Shown in pieces: positions 43,301 through 50,872 of a stretch of DNA of 64,000 nucleotides. The translations under genes were made by a program, and so were the position numbers. The notes under the pieces were generated by a model, which searched no databases, was not told the DNA's origin, and saw nothing but the letters and a program-made list of their open reading frames with translations. Each line of letters starts with the position of its first letter. Position 1 is the first letter of the stretch. This stretch comes from an uncultured Lachnospiraceae bacterium (lineage in GTDB: Bacteria > Bacillota > Clostridia > Lachnospirales > Lachnospiraceae), in the NCBI GenBank assembly GCA_947177165.1, contig CAMWTP010000022.1, forward strand, positions 1-64,000, read 5' to 3'.

Positions 43301-44642
43301 TTCCGGTCATCGAAATAATCTTCTGATATTCCGCCTCCCCGATTGTGCATGACAGCGCGTTTTCCTGCACACCCTGGCGCAGAATCACACAGAGGGCATC
43401 CGCAAGACACTCTGCCCTCTCACTCGTATAAAACTGAAGGTGATAGTCAAACTGCATGTTCAGTCCGCCATCCCTGTCATAAAACAGACTGAATGTCATG
43501 TGATTACTCATATCACCTGCCACGCTAAACCGGACACAGTAGTCCAGATCTGTCTGAAATTGAAAACGGTAAAAATTGAAAACATACTCTGATAATGACT
43601 CAGATATCGTACCATCCTCGCGCAAAACGGCGAGAATCCTGTCAAATCCCGTCTGCTTATGTGCCGAAGCTTCCCGCGATGCCTGTTGTGCTGCCCGGCA
43701 CAATGCCGCAAAGGAGCCTGCGTTTTCTGTCTTAATGCGAACCGGGACAAGAAGCGTAAAGCAGCCGAGCGTATCTCTCTGTCCGGGCGCACGCCCCAGA
43801 CGCGGCATCAGAAAGACAGCTTCCGCTTTTCCCGCAGCCTGCGCGAGATAGAACGCATACGCAGCAGCCGCAATATACGGCACAGTGACTTTTTCCCGTC
43901 TGCCAAATTCCTCTATGTCACGCATGAGTGCATCCGGCACACGGCGCGTGATACTGCCAAAGCTTGTCTGTGTCTCTGATTTTTTACGTGACTGGAGCTG
44001 TGTCTGTGATGCACTGTGCGGCTCTGCCTTTGCTCTCGTCATTATCTCGCGGAAAACGGACGGTTCGAAATCAGCGTCCCTGAAATAGTCCCGCCAAAAG
44101 CTGTGTTCTGCGCCCGCACCTTCCTTTGAAGGGGTCGCGGGAACGGACTCTGCAAAAACAGATTCCGCGATCTCTTTCCCGCCAAGCACATCCAGGACTT
44201 TCTGCACAAAGAGGCACATGCCATACCCGTCAATGATGACATGATGAAAGCGCACATACAGATAAACGCCGCCTCCTAAGAGCGGCATCACAACCGCATG
44301 GTACAGCTGCTTCTCCATATCCATGGGAATCCTGTCCAGCGCTGCCATCTGATTTTCGACCTGTTCTATCGTGTATGCCTCCCATACACTGCACGCGTAC
44401 AGTTTGCTGTCCCCGTATACCATCTGCCATTCCTGACCGCTGCGCCGCAGGGAGGCTGCAAAGATATCGGCGCTGTCAAGCACCTTATCCACTGCCTCTT
44501 TCACCGCCTGCGGTACACTGTCGGGCAAACAGAGTTTCAAAGAAATCGTGTTCTGGGCGCTCTGGGGCCGAACCTGCTGTGCCATCGCGATTTCTTTTTG
44601 GGAGAGGTTCAGCACCCTGCTTTTTTGTCCTTCTGCCGTCAT
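40368..44642 (-). CDS. Single-module NRPS: condensation-adenylation-carrier-reductase
   Basis: 1424 residues. Condensation domain at 1-430 with HHVIIDG (133-139). Adenylation domain at about 450-930: YTSGTTGRPKGVMLSH (near 600), NGYGPTETTIGATI, YRTGDFGYW, NGKTDQKAL. Carrier domain with FFELGGDSLSAVTLV (Ser near 985). Terminal thioester reductase from VLLTGATGYLGAHILVDLLR (near 1070), with STISVAG and YIYSKYMAEYALL, which releases the chain as aldehyde or alcohol using NAD(P)H. My manual reading of the substrate pocket is D-I-F-H-L-A-G-I-G-K, which I cannot assign. An N-terminal C domain with only one A-T suggests it joins a free or CoA-bound acyl or aminoacyl partner. The ATG is 2 bp after the STAS stop. 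Confidence 0.93.
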   Translation of the reverse strand: MTAEGQKSRVLNLSQKEIAMAQQVRPQSAQNTISLKLCLPDSVPQAVKEAVDKVLDSADIFAASLRRSGQEWQMVYGDSKLYACSVWEAYTIEQVENQMAALDRIPMDMEKQLYHAVVMPLLGGGVYLYVRFHHVIIDGYGMCLFVQKVLDVLGGKEIAESVFAESVPATPSKEGAGAEHSFWRDYFRDADFEPSVFREIMTRAKAEPHSASQTQLQSRKKSETQTSFGSITRRVPDALMRDIEEFGRREKVTVPYIAAAAYAFYLAQAAGKAEAVFLMPRLGRAPGQRDTLGCFTLLVPVRIKTENAGSFAALCRAAQQASREASAHKQTGFDRILAVLREDGTISESLSEYVFNFYRFQFQTDLDYCVRFSVAGDMSNHMTFSLFYDRDGGLNMQFDYHLQFYTSERAECLADALCVILRQGVQENALSCTIGEAEYQKIISMTGNSIAIRSDLTIPSLFRMVANRYRDRPAVYAGDNVLTFAQLDMLSDRIACALIRRGVKEGDCAAFMLKRDIRLIPTILGISKSGAAFIPVDPAYPADRISYIIENSSASCLISSPEIAIAENYDYVDVDSLMRQETARELLPKIRQEQPAYMIYTSGTTGRPKGVMLSHKGIANIVHPDNNPFNRDITQNCHGIVAIGSICFDISLFELFVPLMNGLFVELGSEKAMVDAGELAAAILRHGADVLHCTPSRITAYLANASFAEALGRIRAVLAAGEVLPGSLVKRLNSAYGIRIYNGYGPTETTIGATITEAGDELSIGRPIANTGVVLLNGACRPVPYGAVGEICVYGNGVGIGYHARPEETAAKFITWNGMRLYRTGDFGYWLEDGRLIYCGRNDRQVKLRGLRIELSEIENVMGAFPGVAACSCIVRKIDRTDHLVGFYTVSERETVDAEALRAHMRSHLTSYMVPDVLKELDAMPQTPNGKTDQKALMTEPVAYQRAYREPVTAREKLVCSAFERTLELPQAGLDDNFFELGGDSLSAVTLVLHMEEALGLERNQLEFGDIYQYPTPALLLDKLYKKTESDKAYDISILDYRGIPEYLSAHTGNKASCGYLGNVLLTGATGYLGAHILVDLLRRPGLCGKVICLARAKKTLSAEKRVRSALFYYAEEDFSQCYGDKWEVVEGDITQPGLFLQEHTDFHKINTIINSAANVAHFSYGNVLEAINTDGVKNLIRYALQEDALLCQISTISVAGMTQGGAQKEFFSESDFYIGQEIHNKYIYSKYMAEYALLRAAVDEGLAIRLMRVGNLQGRISDGEFQMNMHSNAFTRQFASYVKIGAVPQSVYEAGVNFSPVDETAHNIVSLAAVPKAAAFHVYPPDEVRYADLFRGMERLGYRTAVLPDEQFDALLQKLKQTGEGRAQMEGLFTKESAGTYSEIPVVQEYTDQYLKELSEGWSTVTEEYINKYLSALDGMGYF

Positions 44643-44644
44643 AA

Positions 44645-44941
44645 CTATACCACCGTCAAAATGTCCGAAAAACCTGTGACTTCAAAGATTTCCATGATCG
44701 TATCGTTTACGTTTGCAACATTCATGCTTCCCTGCCTGTTCATCGTCTTCTGTGCACCCAGCAGAATGCGCAGTCCCGCCGATGACAGATAGTCAAGCGC
44801 TGCCATATCGATCGTAAGCTCCGACACCCCGTCAAGGGAATTTTTGAGCACTGTCTCAAGCTCTGGCGCAGTGTTCGTGTCCAACCGCCCCTCCAATGCC
44901 AATGTCAGGTTGCTTCCGTTTTGTGTTTTTGTGATTTTCAT
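44645..44941 (-). CDS. STAS-domain anti-sigma-factor antagonist
   Basis: 98 residues of the SpoIIAA/RsbV fold: LTLALEGRLDTNTAPELETV, then ELTIDMAALDYLSSAGLRIL. Ser54 in YLSSAGL aligns with the phosphorylated serine of SpoIIAA. It lies directly before the NRPS (2-bp gap) and 76 bp after the ABC permease. Two RsbW-type domains and one PP2C phosphatase in the same cluster complete a phosphorylation switch, but no sigma factor is encoded with them. Confidence 0.92.
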   Translation of the reverse strand: MKITKTQNGSNLTLALEGRLDTNTAPELETVLKNSLDGVSELTIDMAALDYLSSAGLRILLGAQKTMNRQGSMNVANVNDTIMEIFEVTGFSDILTVV

Positions 44942-45017
44942 TGTTCTTTTTCCTTCCTTTCCATACTTCTATCGTTTTTTCAATGTCTTTTCACCACTTT
45001 TTCGGCGTATCATCAGT

Positions 45018-46001
45018 TCACCCGGCGCGTTTCGGCAGATAGACCGCCGCGAGCGCTGCCACCAGCACACCCCCCTTCACTGCCGGAAGGATGTAGTACG
45101 GAACCGAGCACAGTGTCAGCCCGTTTTCCAGTATGACGATCAGGCCTGCTCCAAGCACCGTCCCCAGTGCAGTAGGCTTCTCCCTGCCGCCGACAGACCT
45201 TCCCACAAACACCGCCGCCAGTGACGGCATCAGATAGTTGTCGCAGCCGCACAGCTGCGCCGCAGTGTTTCTCGAGCACACGACCATCGCCCCGACCGCG
45301 ATGAACACAGCGGTGATCATACCTGCCAGAAAACGGTAACGCCCGACAGGAATCCCCGACAGGGACGCCGCCGTTTTGTTGGAACCGATCGCATATAAAA
45401 ATGTCCCCTGCTTCGTGTGCTGCAAAAAAATATGCGCCAGCAGGACACACGCAAACATGATCAGAATAATCCACGGCGCCTGACCGATCGATACAAAATC
45501 TGTTTCAAAGGATGTTCTTTTTGGCATGGCACCGCCCGGAAGCCGCATTCCCGCAGAGATTGCGCCTCCGCCAGTAAACCACTGCCCCAGCCCCTGATGA
45601 ATGAACATCAGCGCACAGGTCGCAAGCATATCCGGAATCCGGCAGACAAGAATCAGAAACAGTGTCAGCAGATACGCCGTCATCGTGAATACCACACAGA
45701 TCACCGCTGACAACAGCAGACTCAATCCATACCACAGATAGCACGCCATAAACACATACCCCGAACAGCTCGCCAGCGTGCATGCGGACATGTCGAAGCC
45801 ATCACAGGCAATCGTGACTGTCATAGCGACTGCCAGAATCGTCGTGATCGACATTGCGCGCAGAATATTCGTCAGATTTGCAGGTGAGAGAAAAGAAGCG
45901 TTTGTATAAAAAGCAAAAAACACACTGCTCAAAATCACGGCGATCACTGCCGACCAGTCCAGCAGAAAACCGCCCACTCCCTTTCCCTGAATCTTACGCA
46001 T
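45018..46001 (-). CDS. ABC transporter permease, ribose/simple-sugar type
   Basis: 327 residues with eight to ten membrane helices. The RbsC pattern is visible: SPANLTNILRAMSITTILAV AMT-like N-terminal run, IPDMLATCALMFIHQGLGQW, TKQGTFLYAIGSNKTAASLS GIPVGRYR, and MPSLAAVFVGRSVGG. It partners the ATPase gene, whose stop overlaps its start by 8 bp. Substrates of this class also include autoinducer-2 and nucleosides. It is the third gene of an importer unit inside the NRPS cluster. Confidence 0.9.
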   Translation of the reverse strand: MRKIQGKGVGGFLLDWSAVIAVILSSVFFAFYTNASFLSPANLTNILRAMSITTILAVAMTVTIACDGFDMSACTLASCSGYVFMACYLWYGLSLLLSAVICVVFTMTAYLLTLFLILVCRIPDMLATCALMFIHQGLGQWFTGGGAISAGMRLPGGAMPKRTSFETDFVSIGQAPWIILIMFACVLLAHIFLQHTKQGTFLYAIGSNKTAASLSGIPVGRYRFLAGMITAVFIAVGAMVVCSRNTAAQLCGCDNYLMPSLAAVFVGRSVGGREKPTALGTVLGAGLIVILENGLTLCSVPYYILPAVKGGVLVAALAAVYLPKRAG

Positions 46002-47550
46002 CGCTATCCTCCGTTATTTCTACATAATCATTTACGATATAGTACATCAATTCTTTCTCGTCTGTCTCCCGCGTGTCAAGCTCCGCAGTGATCCTGCCGT
46101 CATAAAGCGTGTAGATCCGGTCTGTCACCGCCAGAAGCTCTGATACCTCGCATGAGGCGTAGAGCACAGCCGCCCCTCTCTCCGCCAGTTCCCGGATCAG
46201 CGCAAACAGCTCCTGCTTCGCCCCCACATCGACGCCCTGCATCGGCTCGTCAAACAGGTAGATGTCACTCTCCGCCGCAATCCATTTCCCTATGACCACC
46301 TTCTGCTGGTTTCCGCCAGACAAAAGCCTCACCGGCTGGCTGGCGTCCCGACACACAACACCCAGCTTTTTGATCAGACCGGACGCGTGCGACGTTATCT
46401 TAGCCCGGTTTACAAGCGAAAATCTGCAGAACGTTTCCAGACTTGCCGCACTGAGATGAAACGCGATATTCTCCGCCGCAAATATCCCTTCTCTGCGGCG
46501 CTCCTCTGGCACCAGCGCAATCCCATGCCTGACTGCGTCCGCCGGACTTTTCAGCTCGACGCTGGCTCCGTCTATCCGTATGGTGCCGCCGCCTTTCCTG
46601 CGCGCACCGAACACTGTCTTGCAGATTTCAGTCTTCCCTGCACCGACAAGTCCTGCCAGCCCTACAATCTCTCCTCTTTTGATATAAAACGAAACCTGTT
46701 TTACCTTCTGCTCCCTGTCGCAGAGTCCGTCCACCTTCAACAACACCGTCTGACACGCGCAGGCATGGGAATGCTTCCCGGCGCCGCCCCTGTCGTTTCC
46801 CGAAGCGTTTCCGCCGAGCATTTTTTCCACGATCGCTTTTGTCCCTGTATCCTTTGTGATTGGGAAGGTGTCTGTGACCCTGCCATTGCACAGAACGGTG
46901 CAGCTGCCGCAGATCTCCAGAATCTCCGCAATCCTGTGTGAGATAAAGATGACCGCTGTCGTTTTTCGCGCTGCAAGCTGCCTGACCAGCTGAAACAGTT
47001 TCTCCGTCTCCGCCCTGCCAAGCGCCGCGGTGGGCTCATCCAGGATCAGAAGTCTGCATTCCCTGTGAATTTCCTTTGCGATCAGCAAAAGCTGCTTCTG
47101 CGCAAGCGTCAGCGTCCTCACCGGCGCTCTCAGGTTAAGCCGGATATCCAGCTCCGCCAGAATATCCGCCGCGCGCCGCATCAGTTCCTTCCGGTTGTAT
47201 CTCAGATCGACGCTGCTCCCGGACACGATGTCATCCATCAATAGATTCTCATAGACTGCAAAATCCGGGAAAAGCGCCGTATCGACCTCCTGATGTACCG
47301 TTCTGATGCCAAGCCTGCCCGCCTCCGCGGGTGTGTTCAGGACACATCTTTTTTGATTGCAGGATATCTCACCGCGGTAGCCAGGACACACACCGGAGAA
47401 TATCTTCATGAGGGTTGACTTCCCGGCACCGTTCGTCCCGACCACAGCCCGGATCTCGCCGGACCTGATCTCAAAATCAACATGCTCCAGCGCCCGCACT
47501 CCCGGAAAATCCATACAGATATCCTTCGCTGCAAATGTAAACTGCTCCAT
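45994..47550 (-). CDS. ABC transporter ATP-binding protein, duplicated (RbsA type)
   Basis: 518 residues with two ATPase halves. First half: Walker A GTNGAGKS (38-45), signature replaced by RTLTLAQKQLLLIAKEIHRE, Walker B LLILDEPTAALG. Second half: degenerate Walker A GLVGAGKTE, signature LLSGGNQQKVVIGKWIAAES, Walker B IYLFDEPMQGVDVGAKQE. This is the RbsA/MglA architecture. It starts 4 bp after the lipoprotein stop and overlaps the permease start. Confidence 0.93.
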   Translation of the reverse strand: MEQFTFAAKDICMDFPGVRALEHVDFEIRSGEIRAVVGTNGAGKSTLMKIFSGVCPGYRGEISCNQKRCVLNTPAEAGRLGIRTVHQEVDTALFPDFAVYENLLMDDIVSGSSVDLRYNRKELMRRAADILAELDIRLNLRAPVRTLTLAQKQLLLIAKEIHRECRLLILDEPTAALGRAETEKLFQLVRQLAARKTTAVIFISHRIAEILEICGSCTVLCNGRVTDTFPITKDTGTKAIVEKMLGGNASGNDRGGAGKHSHACACQTVLLKVDGLCDREQKVKQVSFYIKRGEIVGLAGLVGAGKTEICKTVFGARRKGGGTIRIDGASVELKSPADAVRHGIALVPEERRREGIFAAENIAFHLSAASLETFCRFSLVNRAKITSHASGLIKKLGVVCRDASQPVRLLSGGNQQKVVIGKWIAAESDIYLFDEPMQGVDVGAKQELFALIRELAERGAAVLYASCEVSELLAVTDRIYTLYDGRITAELDTRETDEKELMYYIVNDYVEITEDSDA

Positions 47551-47554
47551 ATCC

Positions 47555-48697
47555 CTAATACCCGATACATTCCTTCAGCCAGTCATTCGTGACATAGTTC
47601 TCCACAGCACCGTACTCCTCAGGAGCAACGTTATATATATTTTCAATCGTTGTATCCTCCCTGAGCATGTCCTGCGTGATCAGTGATGCCGGCATCTCGA
47701 TATAATTTGTCTGTTCCCCTGTCTTTGGATCGGTGATGTCCTTGTATTCATTGTTCAATTCCAGTGCCAGAATGCGCATTCCCTGTTCGCCGTTTGCCTT
47801 GAAATCCGTGCAGGCACAGGCTTTCCACTGCGAATCGGCCTCCAGCATATACTGGATATCCATGTTGCAGATATCAACCGATACAAGCGGGATATTGCGC
47901 TGCGACTCCCGCAATGCCTGATAACATCCCTGGGCATAGGCATCATACGCCACCCACACCGCATCTATGTCTCCCGCCTCGTACTTCATCAGTGTCGCAC
48001 TCATCACGTCATGCATGGACGCTGTGGCGTTGTTGTAATCCGTTGGTCCGATCACCTCCAGTGTATTGATCTTCCCGCTCTCCTCATAAGCCCGATACCC
48101 GGTCTCCCGCCTGTCAAAAGCGGCAATATAATTGGGTCCGACCCACACCTTCAGCAGATTCACCTGATCTTTTGAGGGATACAGCTCCTCACAGACATAA
48201 TCCAGCAGGCTTGCCGCAAATCCCGCGTCGTCCTGGAAGAACTGTGTGACTCCTTCTATTTCCTGTATCTGTCCCGACGCGTCGCGAAACTGTGTGTCAA
48301 ATGTCACGATTTTTAACTCCGGGTACTCTGCAAGCAATGAGCTTAGAAACGTGTACGAATAGTCCTGCCCGCCATGTGACAGATACATCCCGTCATACCC
48401 GCCCGCCGCACAAGTGCTGATATAATTCTGAAATGCAGTGTCATCCCCGTTGGAGAAAAACACGTCACACTCCATCCCCAGCTTCTTTGCCGTCTCCTCG
48501 CACTGATTCGCGCACAACTGAAAAATTTCGCTCGACGACATATTCAGGATATACGCAACTTTCTTTCCCGCAACCGGCGAGGCCTGTGCGTTTCCCGCTG
48601 TCCCCGCCTGATCCGCACACCCCGCAAGTCCGAGTACCAGCGCCAATGCTGCTCCTGATACCACACCCGCTGCCTTAAAATGTCTCCCCACTTTCAT
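47555..48697 (-). CDS. Sugar-type ABC substrate-binding lipoprotein
   Basis: 380 residues. Signal peptide with lipobox LAGC (Cys27) and a flexible Ala/Gly linker, then a periplasmic-binding-protein type I fold beginning KKVAYILNMSSSEIFQLCAN and including GYDGMYLSHGGQDYSYTFLS and LVSVDICNMDIQYMLEADSQ. It would be tethered outside the membrane and bind the ligand for the RbsA/RbsC-like pair. The ligand may be a sugar, an autoinducer or the NRPS product; the sequence does not say. A 46-bp gap separates it from the tautomerase gene. Confidence 0.9.
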   Translation of the reverse strand: MKVGRHFKAAGVVSGAALALVLGLAGCADQAGTAGNAQASPVAGKKVAYILNMSSSEIFQLCANQCEETAKKLGMECDVFFSNGDDTAFQNYISTCAAGGYDGMYLSHGGQDYSYTFLSSLLAEYPELKIVTFDTQFRDASGQIQEIEGVTQFFQDDAGFAASLLDYVCEELYPSKDQVNLLKVWVGPNYIAAFDRRETGYRAYEESGKINTLEVIGPTDYNNATASMHDVMSATLMKYEAGDIDAVWVAYDAYAQGCYQALRESQRNIPLVSVDICNMDIQYMLEADSQWKACACTDFKANGEQGMRILALELNNEYKDITDPKTGEQTNYIEMPASLITQDMLREDTTIENIYNVAPEEYGAVENYVTNDWLKECIGY

Positions 48698-48743
48698 GCC
48701 TCCGTCCCAACAATGTTGCAGCCCGGCGCTGCCAGACTATCGC

Positions 48744-49088
48744 TCAAAAATTACTGCCATTCCAGCCCCACTTGTCAATCTCTTCATACTTGACATAGAC
48801 GTGGTCTTTCCGAATCTGCAGATCCTGTTCATAAATTTCACAGATCGCACCTGTCAGCTCGTCCAGGCAGTTCTCCGGGATCGTGCCGAACACCTTCACC
48901 TCGACAAAGGCGGACGGCTGTGCCTTCTTCCCCTGAAAATACAGATCGCATCCGTCGGCAAGCTCGAGCATCAGCCATTCTTCCGACTTTCCCGGAATGA
49001 TGGAAATCGCCCTGCCCAGCTTCTCCTTCACAGACACCCGCTGTGCTGCTGTCATCGCCGTGCTCACTCTCGAATTGATATATGGCAC
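48744..49088 (-). CDS. MIF/4-oxalocrotonate-type tautomerase
   Basis: 114 residues starting MPYINSRVST, leaving Pro1 as the catalytic base after Met removal. TAAQRVSVKEKLGRAISIIP GKSEEWLML then follows the MIF pattern, as does the later FVEVKVFGTIPENCLDELTG. Length equals MIF (114-115). These enzymes tautomerise phenylpyruvate-like keto acids. In an NRPS cluster it could shape an aromatic keto-acid or aldehyde intermediate; that is inference. It starts 30 bp after the VOC gene. Confidence 0.85.
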   Translation of the reverse strand: MPYINSRVSTAMTAAQRVSVKEKLGRAISIIPGKSEEWLMLELADGCDLYFQGKKAQPSAFVEVKVFGTIPENCLDELTGAICEIYEQDLQIRKDHVYVKYEEIDKWGWNGSNF

Positions 49089-49118
49089 CGTTCATTCCTC
49101 CCTGTCCATATTGCCAGT

Positions 49119-49700
49119 TTAGTCTCCAATGTCCGTGTGTCCCTGCTCAAACTCCCACTGCAGACCATACTTGTCGATAAAATAAAAATATTTGGTGTTT
49201 CCCAGAATATCAGCGGCCGCCTGCTTTGCCTGCGCATCGTTCTCCTTCGCCTCGTCAAAGTAATAAAAATCCGACGGCTCCGTCTTGCTGATCTGGTATA
49301 CTCTATATGCGTCCGTCGTGTTGATGAGTGTGACGTCCGGCTGCGCCTTGATGTACGCAAAAGCCTCCTCAATGTTTGTCACCTTCAGCGCGACATGGCG
49401 CGCGCCGCTGATATCGTTCGCCTTGAAAATCACCGGCTCTTTGCGCCCCTCCGGCTTGTGATAGCACATCAGCTCGATCGTAAACTTCGTGCCCGGCACA
49501 TCCATGAATCCGATGGAGACCTCCGCATCCTTCGCCTCCTCGATAAATCCACCCGCCTGGAAAAATCCCTCATTTTTCCAATGCGGAATGTGCTGGTTCG
49601 GCACTGCCCCCAGAATCCGCTCATAGTATGCAAACGCGTCACTGACATCGTCCACAAAAATACAGACATGTGATAATCCAGTAAAAATCGGTTTTTCCAT
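49119..49700 (-). CDS. VOC-family (glyoxalase/dioxygenase fold) protein
   Basis: 193 residues with two beta-alpha-beta-beta-beta modules: FTGLSHVCIFVDDVSDAFAY (His metal ligand), TKFTIELMCYHKPEG (Glu), ARHVALKVTNIEEAFAYIK (His), and YFYFIDKYGLQWEFEQ (Glu). The four metal-ligand positions appear intact, so a metalloenzyme is likely. ATG 49700 has GGGGGA 7 bp upstream. It is 12 bp after the DUF6485 gene and followed by the tautomerase, forming a small enzymatic pair. Confidence 0.85.
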   Translation of the reverse strand: MEKPIFTGLSHVCIFVDDVSDAFAYYERILGAVPNQHIPHWKNEGFFQAGGFIEEAKDAEVSIGFMDVPGTKFTIELMCYHKPEGRKEPVIFKANDISGARHVALKVTNIEEAFAYIKAQPDVTLINTTDAYRVYQISKTEPSDFYYFDEAKENDAQAKQAAADILGNTKYFYFIDKYGLQWEFEQGHTDIGD

Positions 49701-49712
49701 CCTCAAATCCCC

Positions 49713-49907
49713 CTATAATAATATTCCTCTGTCGCGGCACAGCGCCTCTATGCTTCTGTCGTAGGTTGCCTCCGCCTCCGGAGAGAAAAAGCACCCAGGC
49801 ACTCCCTCATCGTTGTCTCTGTGATGCGCCACGCACTCACAGCATTTGCCATGTCTCGGGCAGCGGTATGTACACGGACATGGTCTGTTGTTGCTGCAGT
49901 TTGCCAT
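49713..49907 (-). CDS. Small Cys-rich DUF6485-like protein
   Basis: 64 residues. Seven Cys with His residues make zinc- or iron-binding knuckles: CPCTYRCPRHGKCCECVAHH, then GVPGCFFSPEAEATYDRS. I recognise it as DUF6485-like; the function is unknown. AAGGAG stands 8 bp before the ATG. An extended -10 (TGCTATCAT, minus strand, 49963-49971) may give a promoter inside the cluster. The 231-bp gap upstream, to the PPTase stop, holds no gene I support. Confidence 0.75.
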   Translation of the reverse strand: MANCSNNRPCPCTYRCPRHGKCCECVAHHRDNDEGVPGCFFSPEAEATYDRSIEALCRDRGILL

Positions 49908-50138
49908 AATGGTATACTCCTTTTCTGTTGTGTATTGTTAATATGTTTATGTCGCTTTTTGTATGATAGCACACCTTGAGAGCGATTGGGGCGTTTAGGC
50001 ACCATTCGCACTTTTTTTGGTATCGATTGCAGTACCTGGTGACAAAAATGGAGAGCAGCGCAGGAAGCCAGCACTGACAGCTCTGGAAGATCTCATAGCC
50101 ATGAAATCCAAGCGCAGCAAGATAGACGATTCTCAGCT

Positions 50139-50831
50139 TCACACGACCTCATTTCCGCGCAGACATACCGCCGCGCAGTACCGCCCAAAGCGGTACTCCC
50201 CAAACGCGTATGCCGCTGTATCGACATTCTGACAGACTGCGGCGCTTTCATTCGCCGAAATCTCAATCTCAAACGCACTCAGAGGCAGCGTAAGCCCCAC
50301 CCCTGCCGCTTTCACAAAACTCTCCTTCAAGGTCCACAGACGATAAAATGCCTCATCCTGCTGCCTTTCATCAGAAAATCCTGCAAGGTACTGATACTCC
50401 TTCTTCGAAAAAAATTTCTCAGCGAGCGCCATGTCCGCACGCTCCACCAGCTCGATATCACATCCGACCGCAGCGTCCGCAAACACTGCAATCGCCATCC
50501 CGCCGGAGTGCGACAAATTAAAGTGAATGTCCGGATATTCCGCCAGACAGGGTTTTCCGTGCACCCCATACGCCAGCACCGCTTCCCTCTCATCGATTCC
50601 GCGCGCCGCCAACCCCTGCCGCAGCAAAAGCCCTGCCCCCAGCGACAGTTTTTTGTCCTTCCTGTACAGGAAGGAATCAACCTTTTCCCGCCGGACGCGC
50701 GACAGGGACCAGTACGCACGGGCATACAGTGTCTCATCCTCCAGCTGCCCTGTATCCATCCAGTACAGTTCCACTGCGCTGTCGCCGACTGCGAGCGGAA
50801 CCATCCCCGACATTCCATTGTCTTTGTCCAT
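50139..50831 (-). CDS. 4'-phosphopantetheinyl transferase, Sfp type
   Basis: About 230 residues. Sfp signatures: NLSHSGGMAIAVFADAAVGC, GCDIELVERADMALAEKFFS, and FYRLWTLKESFVKAAGVGL, with the Asp/Glu metal ligands intact. It transfers the phosphopantetheine arm of CoA to carrier domains, here evidently the single carrier domain of the NRPS 6 kb downstream. ATG 50840 overlaps the ribosome site (AAGAGGAA), so 50831 is favoured. It follows the MATE-kinase fusion by about 40 bp. Confidence 0.92.
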   Translation of the reverse strand: MDKDNGMSGMVPLAVGDSAVELYWMDTGQLEDETLYARAYWSLSRVRREKVDSFLYRKDKKLSLGAGLLLRQGLAARGIDEREAVLAYGVHGKPCLAEYPDIHFNLSHSGGMAIAVFADAAVGCDIELVERADMALAEKFFSKKEYQYLAGFSDERQQDEAFYRLWTLKESFVKAAGVGLTLPLSAFEIEISANESAAVCQNVDTAAYAFGEYRFGRYCAAVCLRGNEVV

Positions 50832-50872
50832 CTCAATCATTTCCTCTTAGCGGACATCCGCATTGCAAATAC

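Noticed and set aside
49837-50142. 101-codon frame starting at a GTG that overlaps the PPTase stop
   Set aside because: It runs out of frame into the DUF6485 gene, has no ribosome site and no recognisable family; composition looks non-coding.
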